A DNA stretch of 24,468 nucleotides from the NCBI GenBank assembly GCA_002427105.1, contig DIPM01000036.1:33302-57769 (forward strand), read 5' to 3'. Positions 8,250-15,535 of the stretch are shown here, in pieces; the first letter of the stretch is position 1; each line of letters begins with the position of its first letter. Made by a program: the position numbers and the translations under genes. A model generated the notes under the pieces. The model was not told where the DNA came from and made no database searches. It was given only the letters and a program-made list of their open reading frames with translations. The DNA is from Marinilabiliaceae bacterium UBA5488. Its GTDB lineage: Bacteria; Bacteroidota; Bacteroidia; Bacteroidales; Marinilabiliaceae.

Positions 8250-9299
8250 TCATTTAGCATCGAATCGATAAATTGTGCTTTCCTGAAAAGTTTCTCCAGG
8301 TTCAAGTAAAACCCTTGGAAAATGAGGATTATTGGGAGAATCGGGGAAATGTTGAGTTTCAAGACAAAAGCCCGAATGCGAAAAGTAACGGTTACCAGAT
8401 TTGCCAATTAATGTTCCATCAAAGGAATTGCCGGTATATAATTGTACACCCGGTTGAGTAGTCCACACTGACATCTCGATTCCCGTTAAATCACTTTGTG
8501 CAATGGCAATTATTTTGGGCAGATCTCCATAAGGAAACCTCGCATAATTATGGTCATAACCTGAAGGTGTTTCTTTTATTCGATCTCCGATTTTTCGCAT
8601 CTCCGTGAAATCATATGGTGTATTAGTAACCTGAAGTATATTACCCGTTGGAATTCCTGAAGGTGTCACTTCTGTTATTTGCGAAGCATTAATCTTTAAA
8701 TTATGATCCAGTATGTCGCCATTTCCTTCACCTGATAAATTGAAATAGCCATGCCATGTTAGGTTAATAGGAGTAGTCTTGTCAGTTGATGCCCGATAGT
8801 CAATTCCAAAGCCGTTCTCATTCTCAATGTAATAGATTACACTGACATCCAGTTTGCCCGGATATCCCTGATCGCCATCTTTACTAGTAGTAGTTAATCT
8901 CAAAGCTGCCAAATCAAAGTATGTAATTATTTCAGAATCCCATATAATTTTGTCAAAGCCTTTATAGCCACCATGTAAATGGTTATTCCCATTGTTTTTG
9001 TCAAGCTGATATTCAATTCCTGAGATGTAAAACCTGCCATCTCTGATACGATTAGCGTATCGGCCGATTATAGCACCAAAATAGAGGCAATCCTTTAGAT
9101 AGTGAGTTTTTACATAATCTTCCGGAGCGTTGAAACCAAGTGCAACATCAACAAGATTACCTTCTCTGTCAGGAACCTTTAGTGACATTACAATACCTCC
9201 GTAATCCATGATCTTCACTTCCATAAAGTCATTCTTTAGAGTGAACACCTTAACCTCAAGGTACTCAGTAAGTAACATCCTATCGAAAGTTATTTTCAT
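8250..9299 (-). CDS. galM: Aldose 1-epimerase (galactose mutarotase family)
   Basis: A 349-residue mutarotase that interconverts alpha and beta anomers of aldohexoses. Family motifs: MDYGGIVMSLKVPDREG near the N-terminus, GAIIGRYANRIRDGRF with Arg84, NHLHGGYKGFDK with His107/His109, TWHGYFNLSG with His183 (the usual TNH is TWH here), Asp249 in the SGYDHNY segment and the catalytic-base Glu314 in FCLETQHFPDSPNNP. Length and end match full-length GalM. No signal peptide is seen, so it is cytoplasmic. It lies 40 bases after cutC and 64 bases before the secreted mannosidase, on the same strand, so the likely substrate is mannose or another glycan-derived hexose rather than galactose; that is inference. 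Confidence 0.9.
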   Translation of the reverse strand: MKITFDRMLLTEYLEVKVFTLKNDFMEVKIMDYGGIVMSLKVPDREGNLVDVALGFNAPEDYVKTHYLKDCLYFGAIIGRYANRIRDGRFYISGIEYQLDKNNGNNHLHGGYKGFDKIIWDSEIITYFDLAALRLTTTSKDGDQGYPGKLDVSVIYYIENENGFGIDYRASTDKTTPINLTWHGYFNLSGEGNGDILDHNLKINASQITEVTPSGIPTGNILQVTNTPYDFTEMRKIGDRIKETPSGYDHNYARFPYGDLPKIIAIAQSDLTGIEMSVWTTQPGVQLYTGNSFDGTLIGKSGNRYFSHSGFCLETQHFPDSPNNPHFPRVLLEPGETFQESTIYRFDAK

Positions 9300-9339
9300 G
9301 ACAGCTTTTTAAGGTAGAACAATCAAAAGCAGGAATGTT

Positions 9340-10083
9340 TTAATTGGTCAATGGATTTGCGGTTCTACAAACTTCTTCTACCTTATTATTATCTGTTATA
9401 CGATAGGAGGGAGGAAATACTGACTCCAGCGGTTCATTGTAATTTTTCACTTTTATAGGTGATTGTGAACTGGCGGATAAATGAAACTCATTACATTTTG
9501 TCGTTTCAATTAATTCTGAGATATTTTGTGCATTAACTCCCGCACCCGGCATAATAATAATTCTACCCTGTGACAGATTATTAAGTTCTGTAATAACATT
9601 TCTACCTTCATATGCACTGATACTACCACCTGATGTCAGCACCCTGCTGCATCCAAGCTCTATCAATTCCTCCAGGGCAATAATTTGATCCTGCACCATA
9701 TCAAAAGCCCTGTGAAAAGTAACGGGCAAGGGACTTGCGCAATCAATTATTTCCTTCATCCTGCACGTGTCAATTGTCGAATTTGAGTTCAGCATTCCAG
9801 TGACAATTCCGGCGGCACCTGCTACTTTAGCAGCAAAAATATCAGCCTTCATAATTTGAAATTCAGCCCTGCTGAAAAGAAAATCACCACTACGCGGGCG
9901 GATCATAACAAAAACAGGTATTTGAAGGTTGCTTGTGAGATATTCTATAAGTCCTTTCGATGGAGTTAATCCCCCTGCTCCCAATTCACTACAAAGTTCA
10001 ATGCGATCAGCTCCTCCTTTTTGTGCAGATAAGGCTGATTCCGCATTATCCACGCATATTTCAATAAGTATCTTTTTATTCAT
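9340..10083 (-). CDS. cutC: CutC family protein
   Basis: A 247-residue TIM-barrel protein of the CutC family. I use the ATG at 10081-10083 (MNKKILIEICVDN) because the family begins here; the frame also has an adjacent ATG and one six codons earlier. Conserved blocks: EICVDNAESALSAQKGGADRIELC, GAGGLTPSKGLIEYL, VMIRPRSGDF, VTFHRAFDM, VLTSGG and IIIMPGAGVNAQNI. The name comes from copper tolerance in E. coli, but that role has been questioned and no copper gene is near. Here it is first in an operon with a mutarotase and a GH92 mannosidase, which argues for a part in sugar metabolism in this organism. The closing residues (RTANPLTN) are ordinary. Confidence 0.9.
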   Translation of the reverse strand: MNKKILIEICVDNAESALSAQKGGADRIELCSELGAGGLTPSKGLIEYLTSNLQIPVFVMIRPRSGDFLFSRAEFQIMKADIFAAKVAGAAGIVTGMLNSNSTIDTCRMKEIIDCASPLPVTFHRAFDMVQDQIIALEELIELGCSRVLTSGGSISAYEGRNVITELNNLSQGRIIIMPGAGVNAQNISELIETTKCNEFHLSASSQSPIKVKNYNEPLESVFPPSYRITDNNKVEEVCRTANPLTN

Positions 10084-10109
10084 CATGACAAATTTAATCA
10101 ATTACTTCG

Positions 10110-10117
10110 TAAGTTTG
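10110..10117 (+). promoter_or_regulatory. Candidate -7 element for the alpha/beta hydrolase gene
   Basis: TAAGTTTG matches TAnnTTTG exactly and lies 36 bases before the ATG at 10154, in the divergent gap between cutC and the hydrolase. No good TTTG is visible 19-21 bases upstream. Confidence 0.45.
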
Positions 10118-10153
10118 CTTTATCAATTTCTTCAACCTTACAAATATTGAGAA

Positions 10154-11557
10154 ATGAAAAAGCTCGTCCTAATCTTATTGTTTTCCACATTCTTAACAAA
10201 TGTATTTGCTCAAAATGTAATTGGCCAGTGGAACGGTCTTTTATCTGTTCAGGGTACAGAACTGTCAATCGTCTTTCATATTACTCAAAATGGTGAGCAA
10301 TATAGTGGTACAATGGATAGCCCCGACCAGGGAGTCAAAGGTATACCTTTAACCAGCGTTTCTTATACTAATAATGAACTGAATATTGTTTTAAAAGATG
10401 CGGGCATTGAGTTTACAGGCAAAGTAACGGAGAGTGAAAAAATATCAGGCACATTTAAGCAAAGCGGAATGACCTTTCCACTTGAGCTTAACAGAAAAAT
10501 GCCTTTAAAAAGCGCCCTTAACAGACCTCAGGAACCGCAAAAACCATATCCATATTATACTGAAGAAGTTACATTCATCAACGAGAAGGGCTCAATTGAA
10601 TTAAGTGGAACTTTGACACTTCCTGAAAAGGAAGGTTCATTTCCGGCAGTCATTTTGATAACAGGAAGTGGTCCACAAAACCGTAATGAAGAATTGTTGG
10701 GTCACAAGCCCTTTCTTGTTTTATCAGATTTTCTAACCCGTCAGGGGATAGCCACACTTAGATTTGACGACAGAGGAACAGGGTTCTCAAAAGGCAATTT
10801 TGAACTTTCAACAACTGCTGATTTTGCTTCTGATGTAGAAGCAGCCATCAATTATCTGATGACTCGGAAGGAAGTAAATAAGGATGAGATCGGTTTAATT
10901 GGTCATAGTGAAGGTGGTATAATAGCTTGTTCGATTGCTAATGGAAATCAGAATGTCGCTTATATTGTTTTGATGGCCGGCAGTGCTGTCAGGGGTGATG
11001 AACTTCTTAGAATGCAACAGGCTGCTATTGGAAAAGCACAGGGTATGTCTGATGAACAGATTCGTAAGCTAGGACAGCTAAATAATGGCGGATTTGACAT
11101 TGTATTAAACTCAAAGGATGATGAAACATTAAAGAAAGATTTATCTGAATATCTTAAGAAAGTAATGAATGAATTTCCTGAAAATGAGAGACCAAAAGGC
11201 ACTCAGGCTGATTTAGCCATTCAACAAATGGTATCTCAAATGACTACTCCATGGATGAAATTCTTTCTGAAACACAATCCATATGATGATTTAAAGAAAG
11301 TTACAATTCCGGTTCTAGCCATTATTGGTTCCAATGACTTGCAAGTCCCTTCAAATGAAAACCTTAGTGCCATTCAAAATGCACTAAGAGAAGCAGGGAA
11401 CGATAAATCCATCATAAAAGTGCTACCAGGCCTAAACCATCTATTCCAGGAAAGCTCCACCGGTCTGCCACAGGAATATGGCAAAATCGAACAAACTATT
11501 TCACCATTAGCACTCCAAGAAATGGGTGATTTCATTAATTCAGTTGTAAGCCAATGA
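10154..11557 (+). CDS. Secreted alpha/beta hydrolase with N-terminal beta-rich domain
   Basis: A 467-residue exported serine hydrolase. The N-terminus MKKLVLILLFSTFLTNVFAQ is a signal peptide with likely cleavage after VFA. Residues about 21-115 form a beta-rich domain (IGQWNGLLSVQGTELSIVFHI…GTMDSPDQGVKGIPL) common at the front of Bacteroidetes secreted hydrolases. The alpha/beta hydrolase core follows from about 135: oxyanion-type ITGSGPQNRNE, LRFDDRGTGFSKG, the nucleophile elbow GLIGHSEGG with Ser252, Asp395 in IIGSNDLQVP and His429 in PGLNHLFQ. The catalytic triad is therefore complete. The substrate is unknown; esters or acylated peptides are typical of the group. The SDR gene follows 40 bases later on the same strand. 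Confidence 0.88.
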   Translation: MKKLVLILLFSTFLTNVFAQNVIGQWNGLLSVQGTELSIVFHITQNGEQYSGTMDSPDQGVKGIPLTSVSYTNNELNIVLKDAGIEFTGKVTESEKISGTFKQSGMTFPLELNRKMPLKSALNRPQEPQKPYPYYTEEVTFINEKGSIELSGTLTLPEKEGSFPAVILITGSGPQNRNEELLGHKPFLVLSDFLTRQGIATLRFDDRGTGFSKGNFELSTTADFASDVEAAINYLMTRKEVNKDEIGLIGHSEGGIIACSIANGNQNVAYIVLMAGSAVRGDELLRMQQAAIGKAQGMSDEQIRKLGQLNNGGFDIVLNSKDDETLKKDLSEYLKKVMNEFPENERPKGTQADLAIQQMVSQMTTPWMKFFLKHNPYDDLKKVTIPVLAIIGSNDLQVPSNENLSAIQNALREAGNDKSIIKVLPGLNHLFQESSTGLPQEYGKIEQTISPLALQEMGDFINSVVSQ

Positions 11558-11597
11558 TTAATCCTAAAAGGAGATATCAACTACTAAATATCAAAAA

Positions 11598-12407
11598 GTG
11601 AAAAACAAAGTTGTAATAATTACAGGTGGCAGCTCAGGCATTGGATTAGCACTGGCAAATGAATTTGGCAGATTAGGAGCTAAAATTGTAATATCAGCAA
11701 GAGATCAAATCAAACTTGATGCTGCAGCACATCAACTTAGCAATAATGGAATAGAAGTACTCGCAACAAACTCTGATGTAAGCATCGAAAGTAACTGCAA
11801 AGCTTTAATAGAGGCTGCGGTGAATAAATGGGGAAGAATCGACATTCTGGTTAACAATGCAGGTATCTCAATGAGAGCTGCATTCAAAGACGCTGATTTG
11901 ATTGTTCTTAAAAAATTAATGGATGTTAACTTCTGGGGCACTGTATACTGTACTAAGTATGCGCTACCATATATAACTACAACAAAAGGAAGTATAATAG
12001 GAATAATCTCAGTTGCCGGGCATATTGGATTACCAGGGAGGACTGGATATTCTGCTTCAAAATTTGCAGTCAGGGGTTTTCTCGACACAATACGAACAGA
12101 GAATATCAAAACAGGAGTTCATGTACTTGTTGTTGCGCCAGGGTTTACAGCAAGTAACATTCGTAATTCCGCACTTACTGCCGATGGTTCACAGCAAGGT
12201 GAAACGCCCCGTGATGAAAATAAAATGATGCCGGCTGAAGTTGCTGCAAGAAAGATTGTAAAAGCTACAATCAAGAAGAAAAACTCTCTTGTATTGACAT
12301 TCTGGGAAGGGAAATTTACTGTATTTCTTAATAAGTTTTGCCCGGGAATTGTTAGTAGGTTAGCATACAATCACATGAAAAAAGAGCCAAACTCGCCATT
12401 TAATTAA
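11598..12407 (+). CDS. Short-chain dehydrogenase/reductase (SDR)
   Basis: A 269-residue classical SDR that oxidises or reduces a carbonyl or hydroxyl group with NAD(P). The cofactor motif TGGSSGIG is at 9-16, NNAG at 86-89, Asn111 in MDVNFWGT, Ser138 in IISVAGHIG, and the catalytic YSASK with Tyr151 and Lys155. The start is GTG (11598-11600) with KNKVVIITGG directly after, exactly where the family begins. The C-terminus is about 20 residues longer than the minimal fold and carries an aromatic stretch (KFTVFLNKFCPGIVSRL) seen in membrane-associated DHRS7-like SDRs. The substrate cannot be told from sequence. It probably shares a transcript with the hydrolase upstream and the acidic gene 32 bases downstream. 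Confidence 0.9.
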   Translation: MKNKVVIITGGSSGIGLALANEFGRLGAKIVISARDQIKLDAAAHQLSNNGIEVLATNSDVSIESNCKALIEAAVNKWGRIDILVNNAGISMRAAFKDADLIVLKKLMDVNFWGTVYCTKYALPYITTTKGSIIGIISVAGHIGLPGRTGYSASKFAVRGFLDTIRTENIKTGVHVLVVAPGFTASNIRNSALTADGSQQGETPRDENKMMPAEVAARKIVKATIKKKNSLVLTFWEGKFTVFLNKFCPGIVSRLAYNHMKKEPNSPFN

Positions 12408-12439
12408 ACATTAAACCTTATATTAATTTATTAACAGTT

Positions 12440-12934
12440 ATGGAACAAGTAAATTTAGAGATTCTTCTGTTGGAAGGACTAAACGACCTTAAATTTGGTG
12501 ATACACCTGCAGCAGTTGAAAAAACACTTGGTAAACCTCAGGAAGTCAGAAATCTTCGCGAAGAAGGAGATGAAATAGATGAAGTACTCGATACCATTCT
12601 TTGGGAGTATGATAACGAAGGACTTACAATTTTCTTTGAAGGAAAAAACAATCATGTCCTTTCTTGCTTTGAAACCGATAATCCTGAAGCAACACTCTTT
12701 GGAAAGAGAATTTTCGAAATGGATGAAACTGAAATTCTCGAACTCATGAAAGAGAACGGACTTACCCAAGTTGATTCAGAAGTGGAAGAATGGGGAGAAA
12801 AAAGAGTTTCTTTTGATGAAGGGTTAATCGATTTCTATTTCCAGGACAATGAACTAATCACTGTTAACTGGGGCGTTTTTGTTAATGAAGACGGTGAGAT
12901 AGAAGAGTTTGACGACGAGGATGATGACGATTAA
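12440..12934 (+). CDS. Highly acidic hypothetical protein with internal duplication
   Basis: A 164-residue protein that I cannot assign to a named family. It is strongly acidic and ends in a run of Asp and Glu (EEFDDEDDDD). Two halves resemble each other: a helix with LKFGDTPAAVEKTLGKPQEV, then strands ending in GLTIFFEGKNNHVLSC, and again DETEILELMKENGLTQVDSE, then strands ending in LIDFYFQDNELITVNWGVF. The first half is reminiscent of SmpA/BLIP-type units, in which a helix is followed by G-x-P and beta strands. There is no signal peptide, so it is cytoplasmic. It lies 32 bases after the SDR and is convergent with xerD (17 bases between stops). A protein-binding or inhibitor role is possible but unsupported. 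Confidence 0.75.
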   Translation: MEQVNLEILLLEGLNDLKFGDTPAAVEKTLGKPQEVRNLREEGDEIDEVLDTILWEYDNEGLTIFFEGKNNHVLSCFETDNPEATLFGKRIFEMDETEILELMKENGLTQVDSEVEEWGEKRVSFDEGLIDFYFQDNELITVNWGVFVNEDGEIEEFDDEDDDD

Positions 12935-12951
12935 TAACATGGGAAGCATCT

Positions 12952-13851
12952 TCAAGTATTGAGAGGGTGGTGTCCAAGAATATTTTTCCTTAAGAATTCC
13001 CTGTCTAAATGAGTGTAGATCTCTGTGGTTGTTATTACGGAATGTCCCAGCATTTCCTGAACAGCTCTGAGATCTGCTCCATTTTCAACTAAATGTGTTG
13101 CAAATGAATGCCTGAATGTATGCGGACTAATTGTCTTATGAATTCCTGCAGCAGCAGCCAGCCTTTTTACTATCTCAAATATCATTGCCCTGGTTAATTT
13201 TCTGCCGTTCCTATTAAGGAATAGGATGTTTTCAAACTCAGATTTCACATCTAATGTGATCCTGATATGGTCTCTGTATCTGACAATCTGATTTAAAATC
13301 CATGAACCAATAGGAACCATCCGTTGCTTATTCCCCTTACCGGTAATTATTAAATAACCTTCCAACTCATAGATATCGGTGAGCTTTAAATTTAACAATT
13401 CACTTACTCTCAAACCGCACCCATACAGTGTCTCTATTATTGTCTTATTCCTTTCTCCGAGAGGATCACTAAGGTCAATAGATTTAATAAGCATACCAAT
13501 TTCCTCCTGTGACAGTATATCAGGCAGTTTCCTTCCTTTCTTAGGTGTTTCAAGTAACTCAGTTGGGTCATCGGTTATAACACCTTCAATTAGAAGAAAT
13601 TTGTAAAAAGATTTGATTCCCGATATTATACGCGATTGACTGGTTGGCTCAATTTCGAGAGAAGCTAAATCCTTAACAAAACTTTGAAGATGGGAAAGCT
13701 GTACATTTGCCGGAAGAATTTTAGAAGTATTATTCAAATAATCAGCAAGTTTCTGTATATCCCGGCAATAAGCCTCAACAGTGTTTGCTGACATTGAGCG
13801 TTCAATCCTGAGCCAGGCACGAAAGCTTTTTATGTAGAGATCCCACTGCAT
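12952..13851 (-). CDS. xerD: Site-specific tyrosine recombinase, XerD type
   Basis: A 299-residue tyrosine recombinase of the size and layout of chromosomal XerC/XerD, which resolve chromosome dimers at dif with FtsK. The N-terminal SAM-like DNA-binding domain covers about 1-95 (MSANTVEAYCRDIQKLADYL, SRIISGIKSFYKFL). The catalytic domain shows the full set: Arg148 in GCGLRVSELLNL, Lys172 in TGKGNKQRMVPI, His244 and Arg247 in SPHTFRHSFATHL, His270 in MLGHSVITTTEIYTH and the nucleophile Tyr279. There are no nearby direct repeats, integron or phage genes, so a housekeeping Xer role is much more likely than a mobile-element integrase. XerD rather than XerC is judged from the overall pattern and is less sure. 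It is transcribed divergently from rpmG. Confidence 0.88.
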   Translation of the reverse strand: MQWDLYIKSFRAWLRIERSMSANTVEAYCRDIQKLADYLNNTSKILPANVQLSHLQSFVKDLASLEIEPTSQSRIISGIKSFYKFLLIEGVITDDPTELLETPKKGRKLPDILSQEEIGMLIKSIDLSDPLGERNKTIIETLYGCGLRVSELLNLKLTDIYELEGYLIITGKGNKQRMVPIGSWILNQIVRYRDHIRITLDVKSEFENILFLNRNGRKLTRAMIFEIVKRLAAAAGIHKTISPHTFRHSFATHLVENGADLRAVQEMLGHSVITTTEIYTHLDREFLRKNILGHHPLNT

Positions 13852-13926
13852 TACATAGGTTTATTTGAAGAAAAATATTCGAGAATTCTGGATTGACAAA
13901 AATAAGGCAGATTTTTTACTGCAACA

Positions 13927-13957
13927 TTTGGAAGATACAATATTTTTTGTATTTTTG
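13927..13957 (+). promoter_or_regulatory. Bacteroidota promoter for rpmG
   Basis: TTTG (13927-13930), 19 bases, then TATTTTTG (13950-13957): a full match to the TTTG-N19-TAnnTTTG consensus of the Bacteroidota primary sigma factor. The expected start is near 13963, about 25 bases before the rpmG ATG. It shows that rpmG opens its own transcript here. Confidence 0.8.
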
Positions 13958-13987
13958 CAGTCCTAAAAATAAAAAGGCTTTTCAACA

Positions 13988-14176
13988 ATGGCTAAGAAGA
14001 ACAAAGAAGCTAGGATTCAGGTAATCTTAGAATGTACAGAGCACAAAACCAGCGGAATGCCGGGTACTTCAAGGTATATTACTACCAAAAATAAGAAAAA
14101 TACACCTGAGAGACTTGAGATTAAGAAGTACAATCCAATCCTCCGTAAAGTGACTATTCATAAAGAAATTAAATAA
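13988..14176 (+). CDS. rpmG: 50S ribosomal protein L33
   Basis: A 62-residue basic ribosomal protein: MAKKNKEARIQVILECTEHK, then SRYITTKNKKNTPERLEIKKYNP, the L33 signature. It has a single cysteine, so it is the zinc-independent (C-minus) form. It begins 25 bases or so after a consensus promoter and is followed by the DUF4295 gene after 9 bases. In many Bacteroidetes rpmB (L28) directly precedes it; here the 136 bases upstream hold only the promoter. Confidence 0.96.
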   Translation: MAKKNKEARIQVILECTEHKTSGMPGTSRYITTKNKKNTPERLEIKKYNPILRKVTIHKEIK

Positions 14177-14185
14177 TAAAGCACC

Positions 14186-14341
14186 ATGGCAAAGAAAGTT
14201 GTTGCAACCCTAAGAACTTCATCAGGTAAGGATTACGCAAAAGTCATCAGAATGGTTAGGTCAGAAAAAACTGGTGCCTATTCTTTTAAAGAAGCTATCA
14301 TCCCTAATGAGCAGGTAAAAGATTATCTTGCAAAAAAATAA
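14186..14341 (+). CDS. DUF4295 family small protein
   Basis: A 51-residue lysine-rich protein starting MAKKVVATLRTSSGKDYAKV and ending QVKDYLAKK. It matches the small DUF4295 family, which in Bacteroidetes is placed between rpmG and ftsY exactly as here. The constant position beside L33 and the basic charge suggest a ribosome-associated protein; a function is not, to my knowledge, established. It lies 9 bases after rpmG and is followed by a strong terminator. Confidence 0.9.
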   Translation: MAKKVVATLRTSSGKDYAKVIRMVRSEKTGAYSFKEAIIPNEQVKDYLAKK

Positions 14342-14359
14342 TTCTCTAAGATAAATTTC

Positions 14360-14404
14360 AAACAGGGCCTTTTCTTGTTATATGGGAAAGACCCTGTTTT
14401 TATT
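14360..14404 (+). terminator. Intrinsic terminator after rpmG–DUF4295
   Basis: AAACAGGG (14360-14367) pairs with CCCTGTTT (14392-14399), extended inward by CTTTTC with GGGAAAG across one C·A mismatch, followed by a T-run into 14401. It ends the ribosomal-protein transcript before ftsY. Confidence 0.88.
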
Positions 14405-14429
14405 TATACTAAGGTCTGCTTCTTTTATT

Positions 14430-14437
14430 TAATTTTG
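14430..14437 (+). promoter_or_regulatory. Candidate -7 element for ftsY
   Basis: TAATTTTG matches TAnnTTTG, 27 bases before the ftsY ATG and downstream of the terminator. No good -33 TTTG is visible. Confidence 0.5.
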
Positions 14438-14463
14438 TCAGACATTTTTCATTTAGCATCATA

Positions 14464-15420
14464 ATGGGTTTATTCTCCTTTTTTTCTAAAGATAAAAAGC
14501 AAGAACTTGATAAAGGTCTTGAGAAAACTAAAGATAGTTTCTTCAGTAAGATCTCTAAAGCTATTATTGGTAAGTCAACAGTCGACGACGATGTCCTTGA
14601 TAATCTTGAAGAAATACTTGTAACATCTGATGTTGGGGTTGAAACTACCTTAAAAATTATCGATCGTATTCAAAAACGCGTTGCAGCTGATAAATATCTT
14701 GGAGTTAATGAACTTAACAATATCCTGCGTGATGAGATCGTAGGACTTTTGAATGAAAACGAGCATCCTAACCTAATCAAAGATTTTGATTTCCCTAAAC
14801 GCCATGATCCTTATGTAATAATGGTCGTTGGGGTCAACGGTGTTGGTAAAACGACTACTATCGGTAAATTGGCACACCAGTTTAAAAGTGCAGGTAAGAG
14901 TGTTGTGCTTGGTGCTGCTGACACTTTCAGAGCAGCTGCAGTATCTCAACTCGAAATCTGGGCAGAAAGAGTTGGGGTGCCTTGTGTAACTCAGGGTATG
15001 GGTGCCGATCCCGCTTCTGTTGCTTTCGACTCATTAAAGTCTGCAATCGCTCGCCAGGCTGATGTTCTTATAATCGATACAGCCGGAAGATTGCATAACA
15101 AGGTTAATCTTATGAATGAGCTTTCAAAAATTCGTAAGGTTATGACCAAGTTAATTCCCGATGCACCTCATGAGGTGCTTCTTGTTCTCGATGCTTCCAC
15201 TGGGCAAAATGCGATTGAACAGGCCCGTCAGTTTACAGCTGCCACAGAAGTGAATGCTTTAGCACTCACCAAGCTCGATGGAACTGCTAAAGGAGGTGTT
15301 GTGATTGGTATAAGCGATCAATTCAAAATTCCTGTAAAATACATCGGGATAGGAGAGAAGATGACTGATCTTCAGCCTTTTATTAAAGAAGAGTTTGTAG
15401 ATTCATTGTTTAAATCCTGA
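14464..15420 (+). CDS. ftsY: Signal recognition particle receptor FtsY
   Basis: A 318-residue SRP receptor GTPase that docks the SRP–ribosome complex at the inner membrane for co-translational insertion. It has the short N-terminus typical of the phylum: no long acidic A domain, only an amphipathic MGLFSFFSKDKKQE opening that can bind membrane. The N domain (about 20-100, with ILVTSDVGVETT) is followed by the G domain: GVNGVGKTTT at 123-132, the DTFRAAA segment at about 153, DTAGR at 205-209 and TKLDGTAKGG at 269-278. It has its own candidate promoter; rimO follows after 115 bases. Confidence 0.96.
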   Translation: MGLFSFFSKDKKQELDKGLEKTKDSFFSKISKAIIGKSTVDDDVLDNLEEILVTSDVGVETTLKIIDRIQKRVAADKYLGVNELNNILRDEIVGLLNENEHPNLIKDFDFPKRHDPYVIMVVGVNGVGKTTTIGKLAHQFKSAGKSVVLGAADTFRAAAVSQLEIWAERVGVPCVTQGMGADPASVAFDSLKSAIARQADVLIIDTAGRLHNKVNLMNELSKIRKVMTKLIPDAPHEVLLVLDASTGQNAIEQARQFTAATEVNALALTKLDGTAKGGVVIGISDQFKIPVKYIGIGEKMTDLQPFIKEEFVDSLFKS

Positions 15421-15467
15421 GCTAACCTTTCTGTTAAAACAAGTGTCTGTTATCTTTTGAAACTATT

Positions 15468-15475
15468 TAATTTTG
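15468..15475 (+). promoter_or_regulatory. Candidate -7 element for rimO
   Basis: TAATTTTG matches TAnnTTTG in the gap between ftsY and rimO, 61 bases before the rimO start. A small hairpin, TATCTC-TTGT-GAGATA (15492-15507), lies between it and the start and could be part of the leader. The -33 box is poor. Confidence 0.4.
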
Positions 15476-15535
15476 TTTACTCAACAGCAGCTATCTCTTG
15501 TGAGATAACTAGCTTGTAATCCAATACTTCATACT

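Noticed and set aside
10089..10096. TAAATTTG on the minus strand as the cutC promoter
   Set aside because: It would start transcription at about the ATG of cutC, leaving no leader, and no -33 box is seen, so I do not call it.
12952..13851. Phage or integron integrase
   Set aside because: Size and motifs fit housekeeping XerD, and there are no att repeats, cargo or phage genes beside it.
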